Source: Orobanche coerulescens
Taxonomy: Eukaryota; Streptophyta; Magnoliopsida; Lamiales; Orobanchaceae
NCBI GenBank assembly: GCA_033398695.1
Contig: CM065814.1
Coordinates: 103,418,501-103,482,500, forward strand
Length of the DNA: 64,000 nt
Direction of reading: 5' to 3'
In this document: positions 33,291 to 43,436 of the stretch, piece by piece
Position numbering within the stretch: the first letter of the stretch is position 1
Layout: every line of letters starts with the position of its first letter
Translations under genes and position numbers: made by a program
The notes under the pieces: generated by a model
Seen by the model: only the letters and a program-made list of their open reading frames with translations
What the model was told of the DNA's origin: nothing
Database searches by the model: none

Positions 33291-33607
33291 TGTTGGGCTT
33301 TGGTCCAGCATCCTGCCTGCATGAGCTTAAAAATACGCGAGGCGCGGCTTGCGATTCGACATGTGAGATCTGCAATAGAAAGTGGTTAAATAATTGATTT
33401 TGACTACTCATACCAACAAGATGCATCTTCTTTTCTGGTAGTCATCTCATAAAAACTCCAAAGTTAAACGTGCTTGGCCTAGAGTAGTTATGGGATGGCT
33501 GACCCCCTGAGAAATTTCTCAGGGTGCACGTGAGTGAGGACAAAGCGTGCTAGAAAAGACTCGTGTTGGTATAGTGAGGATAGTATTCATCATTATCGGG
33601 ACCAATA
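33291..33607 (+). repeat. Cassandra 5' LTR
   Basis: The LTR starts TGTTGGGC and ends ACCAATA, a decayed form of CCAACA. It contains the 5S-like block at about 33401-33530. Confidence 0.82.
33401..33530 (+). ncRNA. 5S rRNA-like block in Cassandra 5' LTR
   Basis: The block CATACCAACAAGATGCAT...AACTCCAAAGTTAAACGTGC, then TTGGCCTAGAGTAGTTATGG, GATGGCTGACC and a CTGAGAAATTTCTCAG-like end, matches plant 5S rRNA throughout, including its internal polymerase III promoter (box A region AGTTAA.CGTGCTTGG and box C region GATGG.TGACC). Substitutions and indels mean it is not a functional 5S rRNA gene. In Cassandra this block is proposed to be transcribed independently. Confidence 0.8.
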
Positions 33608-33959
33608 ATTGGTATTGGAGAAGGTCACAGGTGCGGATTCCCTCGGAGTATCCTAAAGTGGAGACTGCCAGAGTGTTGGAACTGAGAGGCGGGCATACAG
33701 CAGATGTTGCCACTTGGCTAGAACTGAGATGCTGGCGCAGTAGAGGTTCTGAGGGGCTGGAGGGCTATGTGATCAAATCTAGTATCTTTGGGCCGAGATC
33801 TTGGCGCATGAAGTAAACAGGCTGAGCAGAGATGCTGATGTCAAGTGTTGGAGGACTGTGTGAATGAATCCAGCCGCTAGAGGGCTGTGTGATCAAATCT
33901 AGTTTGCGGAGGTTTCCAGACTCTGGGGATGAGATGCTGACAGGTACTGGGAGGGGCAT

Positions 33960-34243
33960 TATTGGGCTTTGGTCCAGCAGCGCAGCTTGCGATTCGACCT
34001 GTGAGATCTACAATAGAAAGTGGTTAAATGAATTGATTTGAACTACTCATACCAACAAGATGCATCTTTTTTTTCTGGTAGCCATCTCATAGAAACTCCA
34101 AAGTTAAACGTACTTGGCCTAGAGTAGTTATGGAATGGGTGATCCCTGAGAAGTTTCTCAGGGTGCACGTGAGTGACAAAGCGTGCTAAAAAAGACTCGT
34201 GTTGGTACAATGAGAATAGTCTTCATGATTCTGAGGATCAACA
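33960..34243 (+). repeat. Cassandra 3' LTR
   Basis: The LTR starts TATTGGGC (first dinucleotide decayed from TG) and ends ATCAACA. It lacks about 30 bp after CCAGCA that the left LTR has. The 5S-like block is at about 34041-34165. Confidence 0.82.
34041..34165 (+). ncRNA. 5S rRNA-like block in Cassandra 3' LTR
   Basis: This is a second copy of the 5S-derived block with the same internal promoter words (AAGTTAAACGTACTTGGCC, GAATGGGTGATCC). Its box C region is closer to 5S consensus than in the left LTR (GGGTGATC versus GGCTGACC), so the two copies have drifted independently. Confidence 0.75.
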
Positions 34244-34312
34244 ACATGTTTCACATGAAACATGTGAAAGGCATTGTGATGCGCCGCCCATCCAAGCTCC
34301 ATAATTGACTTA

Positions 34313-35475
34313 GGGGCTGTTTACCAAATGTGTTTGTCTGGGTAAATTGATGCTGTTGTTTACTTTTTCATCTGAATAAACTGTCTGAAAAATAGAAATG
34401 ACCGATTTACCCCTGAATATGAATTATAAGCTGTTTTATAAATTACTGTTTATTTTTAAGCCATATAAATGATATAATCCAAAAATCAAAACATAAATTC
34501 ATAAAGTACTTGAAAATCCAATTTCAAACACAAAGAAGTCAAGTTCAAACACAAAGTAGCCAAATTCAAACACAAAGTAGACAAGTTTAAACATTATTAA
34601 CCAAACTGTTTATTTTCGAATTTTAAATAAAAAATTCTGATTTTTAATATTATTATTCCAGATAAAAAATAAAAGTTCTGATTTTTTATCAGATTTTTTA
34701 AATTTTTCAGAATTTTCAGAATTTTTTTATTTTTTACTTTTTATTTTCGAATTTTAAATAAAAAATTCTAAATTTTAATATTATTATTCCATATATTTTT
34801 TTCTTATGATTTTTTGTTAGATTTTTTAAATTTTCCAGAATTTTCAGAATTTCTTTTATTTTTTACTTTTTATTTTCGTATTTTAAATAAAAAGTTCTAA
34901 TTTTTAATATTACTATTCCAGATATTTTTTTCTTAAAAAATAAAAGTTCCGATTTTTGTCAGATTTTTTAAGTTTTCCAGAATTTTCAGAATATTATAAT
35001 TTTTTACTTTTTATTTTCGAATTTTAAAAAAAATTCTGATTTTTAATATTGTTATTCTAGATATTTTTTTCTTAAAAAATAAAAGTTCCGGTTTTTTTTT
35101 TCAGATTTTTTGAATTTTCCAGAATTTTCAGAATTTTTTTATTTTTTACTTTTTATTTTTGAATTTTAAATAAAAAGTTCTGATTTTAATATTACTATTC
35201 CAGATATTCTTTTTTCTTAAAAAAAATAAAAGTTCTGATTTTTTTTTCTTCAGATTTTTAAATTTTTGTTCTTCCCAATCTGGAGGATCAGGTCATGAAA
35301 TGGGAGAGGGGTAGCGAGTGTCATTTTTGTGTCTGTAGGGGGACAAGAGGGGGGGAGGTCACTTAGCGATTCAGACTCCTCATTTTTCATTAAGTCGTAA
35401 GTAAACACTCACTCATGTCTGTGCTAATAAGCCTTCCATCCCATTAAGCCCATTAAGTCGAAAGTAAACAACTCC
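34313..35475. mobile_element. Tourist / PIF-Harbinger-like MITE with internal minisatellite
   Basis: The terminal inverted repeats are GGGGCTGTTTAC and its mismatched partner (GTAAACAACTCC at 35464-35475). They are flanked by a TTA duplication (34310-34312 and 35476-35478), the target size and sequence preferred by PIF/Harbinger transposons. The interior encodes nothing; it holds five copies of an AT-rich unit (34608-35272). It sits in the duplicated 3' segment of copia G. A fragment similar to its left end is at about 60915-60990. Confidence 0.75.
34608..35272 (+). repeat. Five-copy AT-rich tandem repeat (about 130-142 bp units)
   Basis: Units begin near 34608, 34738, 34868, 35008 and 35149 with TTTATTTTCGAATTTTAAA. 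Each continues through TTAATATTATTATTCCAGATA and AAATAAAAGTTC and ends CCAGAATTTTCAGAATT. Units differ by substitutions and homopolymer length. No coding potential. Confidence 0.82.
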
Positions 35476-35638
35476 TTACTCATCACGTGGGAACATTGTG
35501 TATACATCACATGATTTCATCATTTGTAGTGGATGCGTTGTACTCTTTTTCCTCGATAAATCTTTATTTTTTTCTTATATTTGACTTGGTTAGGTTTTTA
35601 CTGAGGCAATAACGTATGCACTACATTTAAGGGGGAGC

Positions 35639-35873
35639 ATTCGAGAAAAATAAGTTTTCTTCCTTTCATGATGTGTGTCGTACACGGATACTGGTTAGAT
35701 TAGGTACCTAGACGATAGGGGTATTAGATCCTGCTAGAAGCTATTGGATTCTAGAGTTCTTACCATGTATAAAACCCTATGTTTAGAGGTTTTCTCTTTA
35801 TACTGCATATATAAAGGCCCTTATATAATTAATATCAAGCTTCTACATTGGATTTACATATTTTTCTTCAATA
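35639..35873 (+). repeat. Copia G 3' LTR (degraded)
   Basis: It follows a clear purine tract (TTTAAGGGGGAGC) and contains two TATA-like boxes (35768 and 35808) about 40 bp apart. It is short (about 235 bp), and the canonical TG...CA ends are not preserved, so both limits are approximate. Confidence 0.5.
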
Positions 35874-35968
35874 GACATAAATTTACTCATTTAAAACAAA
35901 TTTTACTTATTGGTTAATAATTTCTCTTCCTAAAAATATAAAACTACTTCTCCCATCCCACTTGAAGT

Positions 35969-36116
35969 CACTACTATAGAAAACACAATTTGGGATGGTT
36001 CTTCTAGATATTTTACATTGGTTTTGAAAACAATGTAAAGTCTATTTTGGTAGAAAGTGATATGATCTACATGTGTTTCGAACTGCCATAAAAGTTCACA
36101 CTTTTACATAGGTTTA
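35969..36116 (+). mobile_element. CACTA (En/Spm-like) transposon terminus fragment
   Basis: CACTACTATAGAAAACAC resembles the conserved plant CACTA terminus (CACTACTAGAAAA). It is followed by inverted sub-terminal words (ACATTGGTTTT and ACAATGTAAA). The fragment is cut at 36117 by the Sirevirus S2 LTR. No transposase or opposite end was seen. The call rests on one terminus only. Confidence 0.4.
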
Positions 36117-37320
36117 TATTGGTCACAATATATTTAAAAGACAGCTTGTGGGTGAATAGGTTGTATCTTCTTTTGAAAATTCGTGCATAATGGAAGTCTT
36201 TTGAAGGCGTTGTTATAGTTACAATAATTATGTGTGATCCTATAGGCTTGATGCTTATGTGGGAATTCCAAAGTAAGTATATAATATAAGACCACAAGTT
36301 GTATGATGAAATAATAAAAGCAAAAAATACCACAGATTTAATGGGGTTCGGGACAACTTCCTCTATGTCCACAGTTCCTCCACAGAAGAATTTTTATATT
36401 AGAATCAAGGTAGTACAAAATAATTATGATTCTAACTACATATTTTTTCAAGTTGTATCTTTCACAAAGATTGACCACACTTGACTTTGCAGCTTTTCCC
36501 GTTCAATTAAATTGGCGCAAGCTGGTCTTGAACTTCGTCTTTTTCTCACACAAATTGAAAGTTTGGTTCATCTAACCAACTTTTTCCCACACAGGTTTGA
36601 AGGATGCTTGTTTCATTAGTTCACATAGGGCAAACTCCAAACTGTAGGTAGGGTAAATGATTTTCAAACAAAACTCTATCTTCGGATAGCTTTGTTGTAG
36701 TGTGTTGTTTCTATGTTGAGGAATTGTATTTTTTTGTCGGATTAGTGTTGTACGCTTTTCGCAAAGATAGTTCGTAGATATATAATTTGATAATCTGACA
36801 AGTAGATAATTATTTGATCAAGTCCTCTTCATCAGTCATTTACAGATCTTAGAAATTTGTCCATTATAACTGTAGTCGTTGCTCGGTAGGTGAGACGTGG
36901 ACAGCTCTAATAGGCAGATGTTGAATCTTAGAATTAAAGTAATTCGTCTGGTCCATCATTAAATTCTTCAGACCTATTAGCCTTCAATAATGTTATGCAC
37001 ATCTCAATCTTCAGCTGCATTAAATATTACCTTTATCAACATTAAATATTGTCAAGATAGTAAATACTTTATGAGTGTAATATTGCTCTACTCACAACGA
37101 CTCAATATCGAAGTCTTACGATGTTGTAGTACTGATTTACTTTTACTAAGTAAAGTGCCTACAAAAAAAGTGTTGTAGCCAACTTGAAGACTTATACTGT
37201 TGATTTACAACTTAGAAAGGGTGTAGCTTCTTCCTGTTGAATCCCGTTGTATAAAGCCGCTGCAGGATGACTGTTGTGGTTTTCCACACTTATCAAAATC
37301 CAATGAGAAATTTCCCAATA
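36117..37320 (-). repeat. Sirevirus-like S2 3' LTR
   Basis: This is a diverged relative of the S1 LTR (31003-32285) with the same order of blocks: GGTTGAATA-like start, TCCTCCACA, CACAAATTGA, GTAGTCGTTG.CCGG. It starts TATTGG (36117) and ends CCCAATA (37320), decayed forms of TGTTGG and CCAACA. Next to it the minus strand carries the purine tract AAAAAAGAGGGAAAT (37321-37335) in the typical Sirevirus TTATCAAAAAAGAGGGAAAT setting. This makes it the 3' LTR of a minus-strand element running to the right. Confidence 0.75.
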
Positions 37321-37820
37321 ATTTCCCTCTTTTTTGATAATGTCAAAATCATAGTGCTAAAACCTATGTCTTATCTTCAAGCTGAGTTGATCTTACTTGG
37401 TTCTGACTAACTTAGTCTAAACATAAACAACTCACATGTGTGTTCCAAAATCAAGAATGGTTCACTTTATCTAGCTATATTTTCACAACTTAAACTACGA
37501 TTAGCTCGCAGGCGCAATCTTACAGTAAGTTCCTTGCAAGTTATAACTTAGTCATTGAACTGCTCGTAGACAAGTTCATATAACATAATTCATACTTGGA
37601 ATAATATTCAACATCTTTAAAAAGTAAAATACTGAATTTAAATAGATTAGGATATGTAATCTTTTGATGGAGAAAATAATTTTTTTAATTGATAGTTTTG
37701 TAATTGCTATACATGGCTGAAACAAAAATAACAAAACCAAAATACATGTGGTTTAGATATATAACAGCGGTAGGATTTACTGTCTAGGAGGGTGCTGTCG
37801 GCTTGACCTTCTGTAGGATT
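37321..37820 (-). other. Sirevirus S2 internal 3' tail
   Basis: About 500 bp of AT-rich untranslated-looking sequence lies between the S2 purine tract and the copia B insertion. No clear coding motif. It continues after copia B at 56603. Confidence 0.5.
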
Positions 37821-37843
37821 TGTCGGATATATTTACAAAACAT
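37821..37843 (+). repeat. Copia B 5' LTR, first piece
   Basis: These 23 bp (TGTCGGATATATTTACAAAA then CAT) match the start of the 3' LTR (TGTAGGATATATTTCCAAAA). They are followed by copia C, whose target duplication is AACAT / ACCAT (37839-37843 and 46241-46245, one mismatch). Confidence 0.75.
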
Positions 37844-39339
37844 TGTTGGAAAGTAAAACGCAGCGGAAGCGAGGTTTGGGAAAATTGATAATAGCGTTTT
37901 ACGCATCTACGAGCATTAGATCTATTTAGACATGCTAATTAATTAATTACTAAGACTAATAAGCAATTTAAATATTATTTATTATTTATTAATTAAATAT
38001 GTTGATTAATTAAAATATCCTAATCTAGATCCAAGATCATAGGATATTACCTTTTAAAGTGCGTTGGTTACTTCCTTCTTGATCGCCTTGTATTTCTACC
38101 TTCAGATCTTCTAGAGTATGATCCGCCTTGAACCGGACGTTGTGTGGGCAATGAGCTACCGGATCTTGCTTGGACACCTATGGGATCGGCCGAATCTACC
38201 TTGATATGTGATCACTATATTTTTCTTTACTTTCTAGTATTTTATGAACACTCTTAGCAAATTGATTGTGTTATCTAAATTGTAGAATCAAAGACACAAG
38301 TCTAGATCTACAATTAAACACAAGAGGAAAAAATTGATCACACAATCTCACAAACATGTATAAATCGGCCAACACCCCATAATGTCCTATTTATAGGCTC
38401 TTGGACTACTACTAGGGATCTAAAGGAGGATTATGGAAGGACTCCCAATTAATTCATCTTACCTTATTAGGACTCTTCCTAATATATGATGAATTAATTA
38501 ATATCAACTTAGTCCACTAAAAAGTTTGATATTGCACTTCCTACCAAAATCCTAAATTACGAAATTGGGCTCCTTATTAAATATATTATTTCCCGTGTTT
38601 AAGATATCGAATGTCCATTAATTAATTATAAGCTCTTGTGACTTTAATTAATTAATATCTTATCCAAGAGTAGTACCACTCGAACCTTATTATTATATCG
38701 GAATTAAATCCACATGTAGGGTTTAATATAATAATCATTATCGAGCTCCTCAAGGGGACATCATCAACCCGCACGAGTCGGGACACGATTTCTAGTAATA
38801 ATAATAATTGTCGTATAAACAATATTATTGCCCAAGATACGAGGCTTATTGAGTCCATCATTTTGACTCTCACCTATGATAAATCAAAGCAATAATTATT
38901 ATAAATACACAATTAAATATTATATACTTAGAATTAAGAAATAATAATTATCCGAGATTTAGTTCTTCTTACGGTCGATCTGAAGACACTATCTCACCTC
39001 GATCCTGTTCAACGTATGCAAATACGCTAATGTATGCTAATAGTCAAGACCAACTATTCTCAAGCACACACTACAACCTTTTATATAATTTGTCTAATAA
39101 TCATATAGGTTGTGAACTATTATATTATTTTATAAGGCACCGATAATGTGATCTTCCGTGTGACACCAACACACCACATTATCTACAATATAAAATAATT
39201 AGACATTTCATTTGCATAACCATAACGTGAATTAATATGCAAAACATGTGATTAAATGTAATTAATATTCTCATAGGTAGTAACAGGGAAATTAGGTAAT
39301 ACAAGCATAAAGTATGCTTTGCAGTATATAATCCTAATA
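37844..39339 (-). repeat. Copia C 3' LTR
   Basis: The LTR starts TGTTGGAAAG and ends CCTAATA (from CCTAACA in the sister LTR). The minus-strand TATA box TATAAATAGG is at 38386-38395. It differs from 44743-46240 at a modest number of sites, several as compact multi-base changes (near 38632 and 38971). Confidence 0.92.
38388..38395 (-). promoter_or_regulatory. TATA box in copia C 3' LTR
   Basis: Minus-strand TATAAATA lies within the near-palindromic CCTATTTATAGG. The identical site in the 5' LTR is at 45287-45294. Confidence 0.65.
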
Positions 39340-39415
39340 ATCTCCCACTTATACTCAAAGCATGCTTTTAAGTATACTACTCTATTACATAGTCTCTCAT
39401 TTCTCCCACTTATAC

Positions 39416-40996
39416 TCAAAGCAATGCTGCCATACACCGTAATCCCATTCCTTCCACATGCCTTTCAAAAACTTTTGAAGGTAGGCCTTTCGTGAAAGGG
39501 TCAGCAAGATTATCTTCCGATGCAACCCTAGCTACAACTACGTCTCCTTCCTTTACAAAGTGTCGTATGATGTGGTACTTGCGGTTGATATGTTTACTTG
39601 CCTGATGGTCTCGTGGTTCCCTTGAATTTGCGACTGCACCAGTATTATCACAATAAAGTGTAATACCCTCTGGCAAATCGGGAATCACATCTAAGTCGTG
39701 CAGGAAGTACTTGAGCCACACTGCCTCCTTGGCTGCCTCAGAGGCTGCCACGTACTCGGCTTCCATGGTAGAGTCTGAGATGCATTTCTGCTTCACACTC
39801 CTCCAACTAATGGCTCCACCTCCCAGGCTAAACACATAACCCGAAGTAGACTTGGACTTTTCTTTGTCCGATGAAAAATCTGAGTCAGTGTAACCCACCG
39901 GAAGGAGGTCGTCTGATTGATATACAAGCATGTACTCCCTAGTCCTTCTCAGGTATTTGAGTATGTGCTTGACAGCAATCCAGTGTCCTGGTCCTGGGTT
40001 CGACTGATATCTAGCAGCCATGCCCACGGCATGACAGATATCTGGTCTAGTGCAAAGCATAGCATATATGAGACTTCCCACAGCAGATGCATAAGGGACC
40101 ATCTTCATGTCATCTATCTCCTTTTGTGTCTTAGGACACATGTTCTTAGATAGTTGAATTCCATGTCTGTAAGGTAGAAAACCTTTCTTGGAATTCTCCA
40201 TGCTAAACCGCTTCAGCACTGTATCGATATAGGATGCCTGGGATAAGCACAACATCCTTTTCTTCCGATCACGAAAGATCCTGATTCCAAGGATGTGTCC
40301 TGCTTCTCCTAGATCCTTTATATCGAACTGATCAGATAGCCATACCCGTACGTCCGACAATTCCTTCACGTTGTTTCCAATCAGAAGGATATCGTCTACA
40401 TACAGTACAAGAAACACCAACACGTTTCCATCGCATTTCTTATACACACAACTCTCACTCGGACATTGAACGAATCTATATGACTGGACAACTTCGTCAA
40501 AACGAGTGTTCCAAGATCTAGATGCTTGCTTAAGTCCATAAATGGATTTCTTAAGTTTGCAGACCAAGTGCTCTTCTCCTTTAGCAATGAATCCCTCTGC
40601 TTGGCGCATATAGATTTCCTTGTATAGACTCCCATTCAAGAATGCAGTCTTGACATTCATCTGCCAAATCTCCAGATCCAAATGCGCAGCTATAGCTAAA
40701 AGAATCCGGATTGACTTAAGCATGGCTACCGGCGAAAAGGTTTCATCATAATCGATACCCTCTTTCTGAGTGTAACCTTTTGCAACAAGCCTCGCTTTGA
40801 AGGTTTCAACCTTCCCGTCACGTCCTTTCTTTCGCTTGTAGACCCATTTACTCCCAATGGCTTGTACACCATCAGGTAGCTCTACTAGCTCCCACACTTG
40901 ATTGGAATCCATAGATCCCATTTCTGATTCCATTGCTTCTTGCCGAGTCGACATCTTTATCTTGGATTGCCTCCTTATAGGTCCGAGGCGATTCAT
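39416..40996 (-). CDS. Copia C reverse transcriptase-RNase H (526 codons, open)
   Basis: This is the C-terminal half of the copia polyprotein. Residues about 50-90 are the fingers (WVYKRKKGRDG, FKARLVAKGYTQKEGIDYDE). Motif A follows at about 110-122, the YVDD catalytic box at 199-202, and then the RNase H blocks YTDSDFSSD, TMEAEYVAASEA and LYCDNTGAVANSREPRDHQA. The frame is open to its natural stop. The annotated start (40996) is only the first Met; the protein would be released from a polyprotein. Motif A reads WQMNVKTAFLNG: the metal-binding Asp normally in QMDVKTAF is Asn (residue 114), which should abolish polymerase activity. The reverse transcriptase is otherwise well preserved. Confidence 0.9.
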   Translation of the reverse strand: MNRLGPIRRQSKIKMSTRQEAMESEMGSMDSNQVWELVELPDGVQAIGSKWVYKRKKGRDGKVETFKARLVAKGYTQKEGIDYDETFSPVAMLKSIRILLAIAAHLDLEIWQMNVKTAFLNGSLYKEIYMRQAEGFIAKGEEHLVCKLKKSIYGLKQASRSWNTRFDEVVQSYRFVQCPSESCVYKKCDGNVLVFLVLYVDDILLIGNNVKELSDVRVWLSDQFDIKDLGEAGHILGIRIFRDRKKRMLCLSQASYIDTVLKRFSMENSKKGFLPYRHGIQLSKNMCPKTQKEIDDMKMVPYASAVGSLIYAMLCTRPDICHAVGMAARYQSNPGPGHWIAVKHILKYLRRTREYMLVYQSDDLLPVGYTDSDFSSDKEKSKSTSGYVFSLGGGAISWRSVKQKCISDSTMEAEYVAASEAAKEAVWLKYFLHDLDVIPDLPEGITLYCDNTGAVANSREPRDHQASKHINRKYHIIRHFVKEGDVVVARVASEDNLADPFTKGLPSKVFERHVEGMGLRCMAALL

Positions 40997-42360
40997 CTTC
41001 GCCTGGGGTTGAGTCCGAAGACTTTCCCACGCCTATGAATCGTTCGGGCTGACGAACAACCCTCCCACTACGACGAGGCAAATCCTGAGTTGGTGTAAAA
41101 GTTTCAGAATCGATACGTGGTGCAGTGTTAGTTCGCGCTTGTATGATTGGTATAGTCGAAGTCTCGCCCCTCAGCTCTTCCAGAATTATTTCGCTCATGG
41201 GTTTGTGACTAATCATATAATCCTCTTCCAGAAATCGGGCATTGGTGCTAACAATGACTTTCTGATCCTGGGGACTATAGAACAAGCCACCATTCGTTCC
41301 CTTAGGATATCCCACAAACACTCATACTTCTGTACGAGATGCCAACTTATCAGCTTCCTTATTCAGCACATGTGCTGGAGTACCCAAATCCGAACATGTC
41401 CTAGACTGGGTTTACGCCCACTCCACAGTTTTGTGGGTGTTTTTGGAACTGATTTCGAAGGCACCAAGTTTAGAATGTACGCCGCTGTTTCTAAGGCGTA
41501 TCCCCAAAACGAAATAGGTAAATCTGAATAACTCATCATTGATCTAACCATTTCTAAAAGAGTCATATTCCTTCTTTCAGCCACACCATTTTGTTGTGGA
41601 GTTCCCGGCGCGATGAGCTGGGACGAAATTCCCTCATTCGCCAAGAAATCCAAAAACTATCCACTAAGGTATTCGCCACCATGATCAGATCGTAGCGACT
41701 TGATACTCTTCCCATGACGCTTCTCCGTTTCAGCCTTGAAGTCTCTGAACTTGTCAAAGGCTTCAGACTTACGTCGCATCAAATAGATGTATCCATATCT
41801 CGAATAATCATCTATAAACGTGATGAAGTATTCGAAACCACCCCTACCTGGATATTCATTGGACCACATACATCCGTATGAACCAATTCTAACACATCCT
41901 GAGCACGGTTTCCCTTGGTTTTAAAAACCCTTTTGGTCATCTTACCTTCCAGACAGGATTCACAAATTGGAAATGACCCAACTTGGAGATCATCCAATGG
42001 GCCATCATCTACCAATCTTTGAATCCTTCTAAGGTTTACATGTCCCAACCTTAAATGCCACAGATATGTTTGGTTTATGCTTGAAGGTTCTTTTCTCTTT
42101 TTAGGTTTAGACAAAGAGTTAAGTGATTTATGCATAGGAGTTTGTGCAGTATTAACGACATATAGTCCATCATTAAAAGTACCTTTGCAAATATATTCAC
42201 CGCTTCTTTTCTTAATAATGGCATCATCATCAAAAGAAACTGAATAACCATCGCTTTTTAATTTAGAAACCGAAATTAAATTCATTCTAAAATCTGGTAC
42301 TAATAATACATTATTGAGAACTAATAATTTATCATTAATCTTCAACCGCACGACTCCCAT
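40997..42360 (-). pseudogene. Copia C integrase
   Basis: Minus-strand frames 41812-42360, 41657-41869, 41363-41653 and 40872-41321 give the integrase in order. The zinc-binding region is WHLRLGHVNLRRIQRLVDDG ... CESCLEGK. The catalytic segments are HTDVCGPMN, FIDDYSRYGYIYLM, SLRSDHGGEYLSG and [13 protein letters not shown], followed by the tail MFVGYPKGTNGGLFYSPQD. The three catalytic acids' neighbourhoods are all recognisable. Small shifts between the blocks (near 41820, 41655 and 41340) break the frame. Confidence 0.85.
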
Positions 42361-43403
42361 TTACAGCCATAAGCACGGAATAATCGCCCGATTGATTGTA
42401 ATCTACTTCGCACTAAGTGCTTGGTTACACGAAAACCATGCGAGTCAAAGCAAACATGATCAGTGGAGCCTGAATCAACTATCCACGAAGTGGAAGAACA
42501 AGCTGCCAAACATGTTTTGACTACTAGTGCACGAGACATACCTTTCTTAAGAGCAGGGCAGTCCGCTTTAAAATGTCCTTTCTGACCGCACTTGTAGCAC
42601 TTTTCCTTTGGCTTTTTGTTCGCATCGGGGTGAGGAGCCTTGCTTTTCACCTTGAGGGTTGCCACTTGCTTCTGGCCAACCTGCTTATTCTTCTTTTCCC
42701 ATTTGGGTTTGGAAGAAGTAGCGCCGGTTGCCGCAAGAATCTGATGATAACCTTGTTTGAAGAGACCTTCAGCAGACTGAAGCTCTGTCAGAAGTTCCGC
42801 CAAACTATATGTCCTACGGTTCATATTGTAGTTAAGGCGGAACTGCTCAAAGCTTCTAGGTAAGCTGCCTAAGATAATATCGACCTGCGTTTCCGCATCG
42901 ATAGTAGCTCCCAGTATGCTCAGTTCGTTCAAATGAGACATCATTTTTAGAACATGATCCCTCACTGGAGTCCCTTCAGACATTTGGGTTGTCATCAATA
43001 CCCTCATTGCATTTTGTCTAGCCGCCCGGTTCTGATGACCAAACATCTCGGTGAGACTTTTCATCATTTCCGCGGCCGAGCCCATCGTCTGATGCTGATG
43101 CTACAATACATTTGTCAGTGAAGCCAAAATGTAACAGCGAGCCATCTCATCTGACTTTTTCCATTTTCGGAATTCAGCCAACTCTTCGGGAGTGGCATCC
43201 GGTTCTGGTTCTAGAGGGCTCTCCTCGATTAATACAAATTTATGCCCCTCAGCAGTCAGGACAATGTCAAGATTTCTTTTCCAATCGGCAAAATTAGTGC
43301 CATCTAGTTTATTTTCTTTGAGAATAACAGCGAGTGGATTGAAAGGCATCTGAGAATAAAAATTAAAAACATTCATCACATAATGCATAGCAAAATATAT
43401 CAA
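42342..43403 (-). pseudogene. Copia C gag-protease
   Basis: Gag begins around 43346 (MPFNPLAVILKENKLDGTNF, possibly from an upstream Met at 43403). It contains KWKKSDEMARCYILASLTNV, the gag core LTEMFGHQNRAARQNAMRVL, RDHVLKMMSHLNELSILGA and a CX2CX4HX4C zinc knuckle CYKCGQKGHFKADC. The protease follows with active-site text SWIVDSGSTDHVC. The two open halves are separated by a single in-frame TAG (about 43098) at a position that reads as CAG in the pattern of neighbouring Gln codons, a likely C-to-T change. The frame is lost after the protease near 42420. Confidence 0.85.
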
Positions 43404-43436
43404 AAAACCTCAAAACACAATATATATGCTAGCAAC

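Larger units (their letters stand above)
33291..34243 (+). mobile_element. Cassandra-type TRIM retrotransposon carrying 5S rRNA-like sequence
   Basis: This 953-bp element has two short LTRs, 33291-33607 (317 bp) and 33960-34243 (284 bp), and a perfect 5-bp target duplication ACATG (33286-33290 and 34244-34248). A primer-site-like TGGTATTGGAG (33610-33620) follows the first LTR, and a purine tract GGGAGGGGCATT precedes the second. The LTRs contain a 5S rRNA-derived block. Short LTRs with 5S promoter sequence and no coding capacity are the definition of Cassandra elements, which plants carry as non-autonomous retrotransposons. The roughly 350-bp interior has no gene. Confidence 0.88.
32286..35873 (+). 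mobile_element. Old copia element G, 3' part, with Cassandra and MITE insertions
   Basis: Degenerate copia reverse transcriptase and RNase H text (32380-33230) is followed by a duplicated 3' segment and a purine tract AAGGGGGAGC at 35629-35638. A short LTR-like stretch with TATA-like boxes (TATATAAAGG at 35808) ends near 35873. It is cut on the left by the Sirevirus S1 LTR. The heavy decay makes this one of the oldest layers in the window. Confidence 0.68.

Noticed and set aside
33401..33530. Functional 5S rRNA gene
   Set aside because: The block has substitutions and indels and is duplicated within the LTRs of a TRIM with its own target duplication; it is Cassandra sequence, not an rDNA unit.
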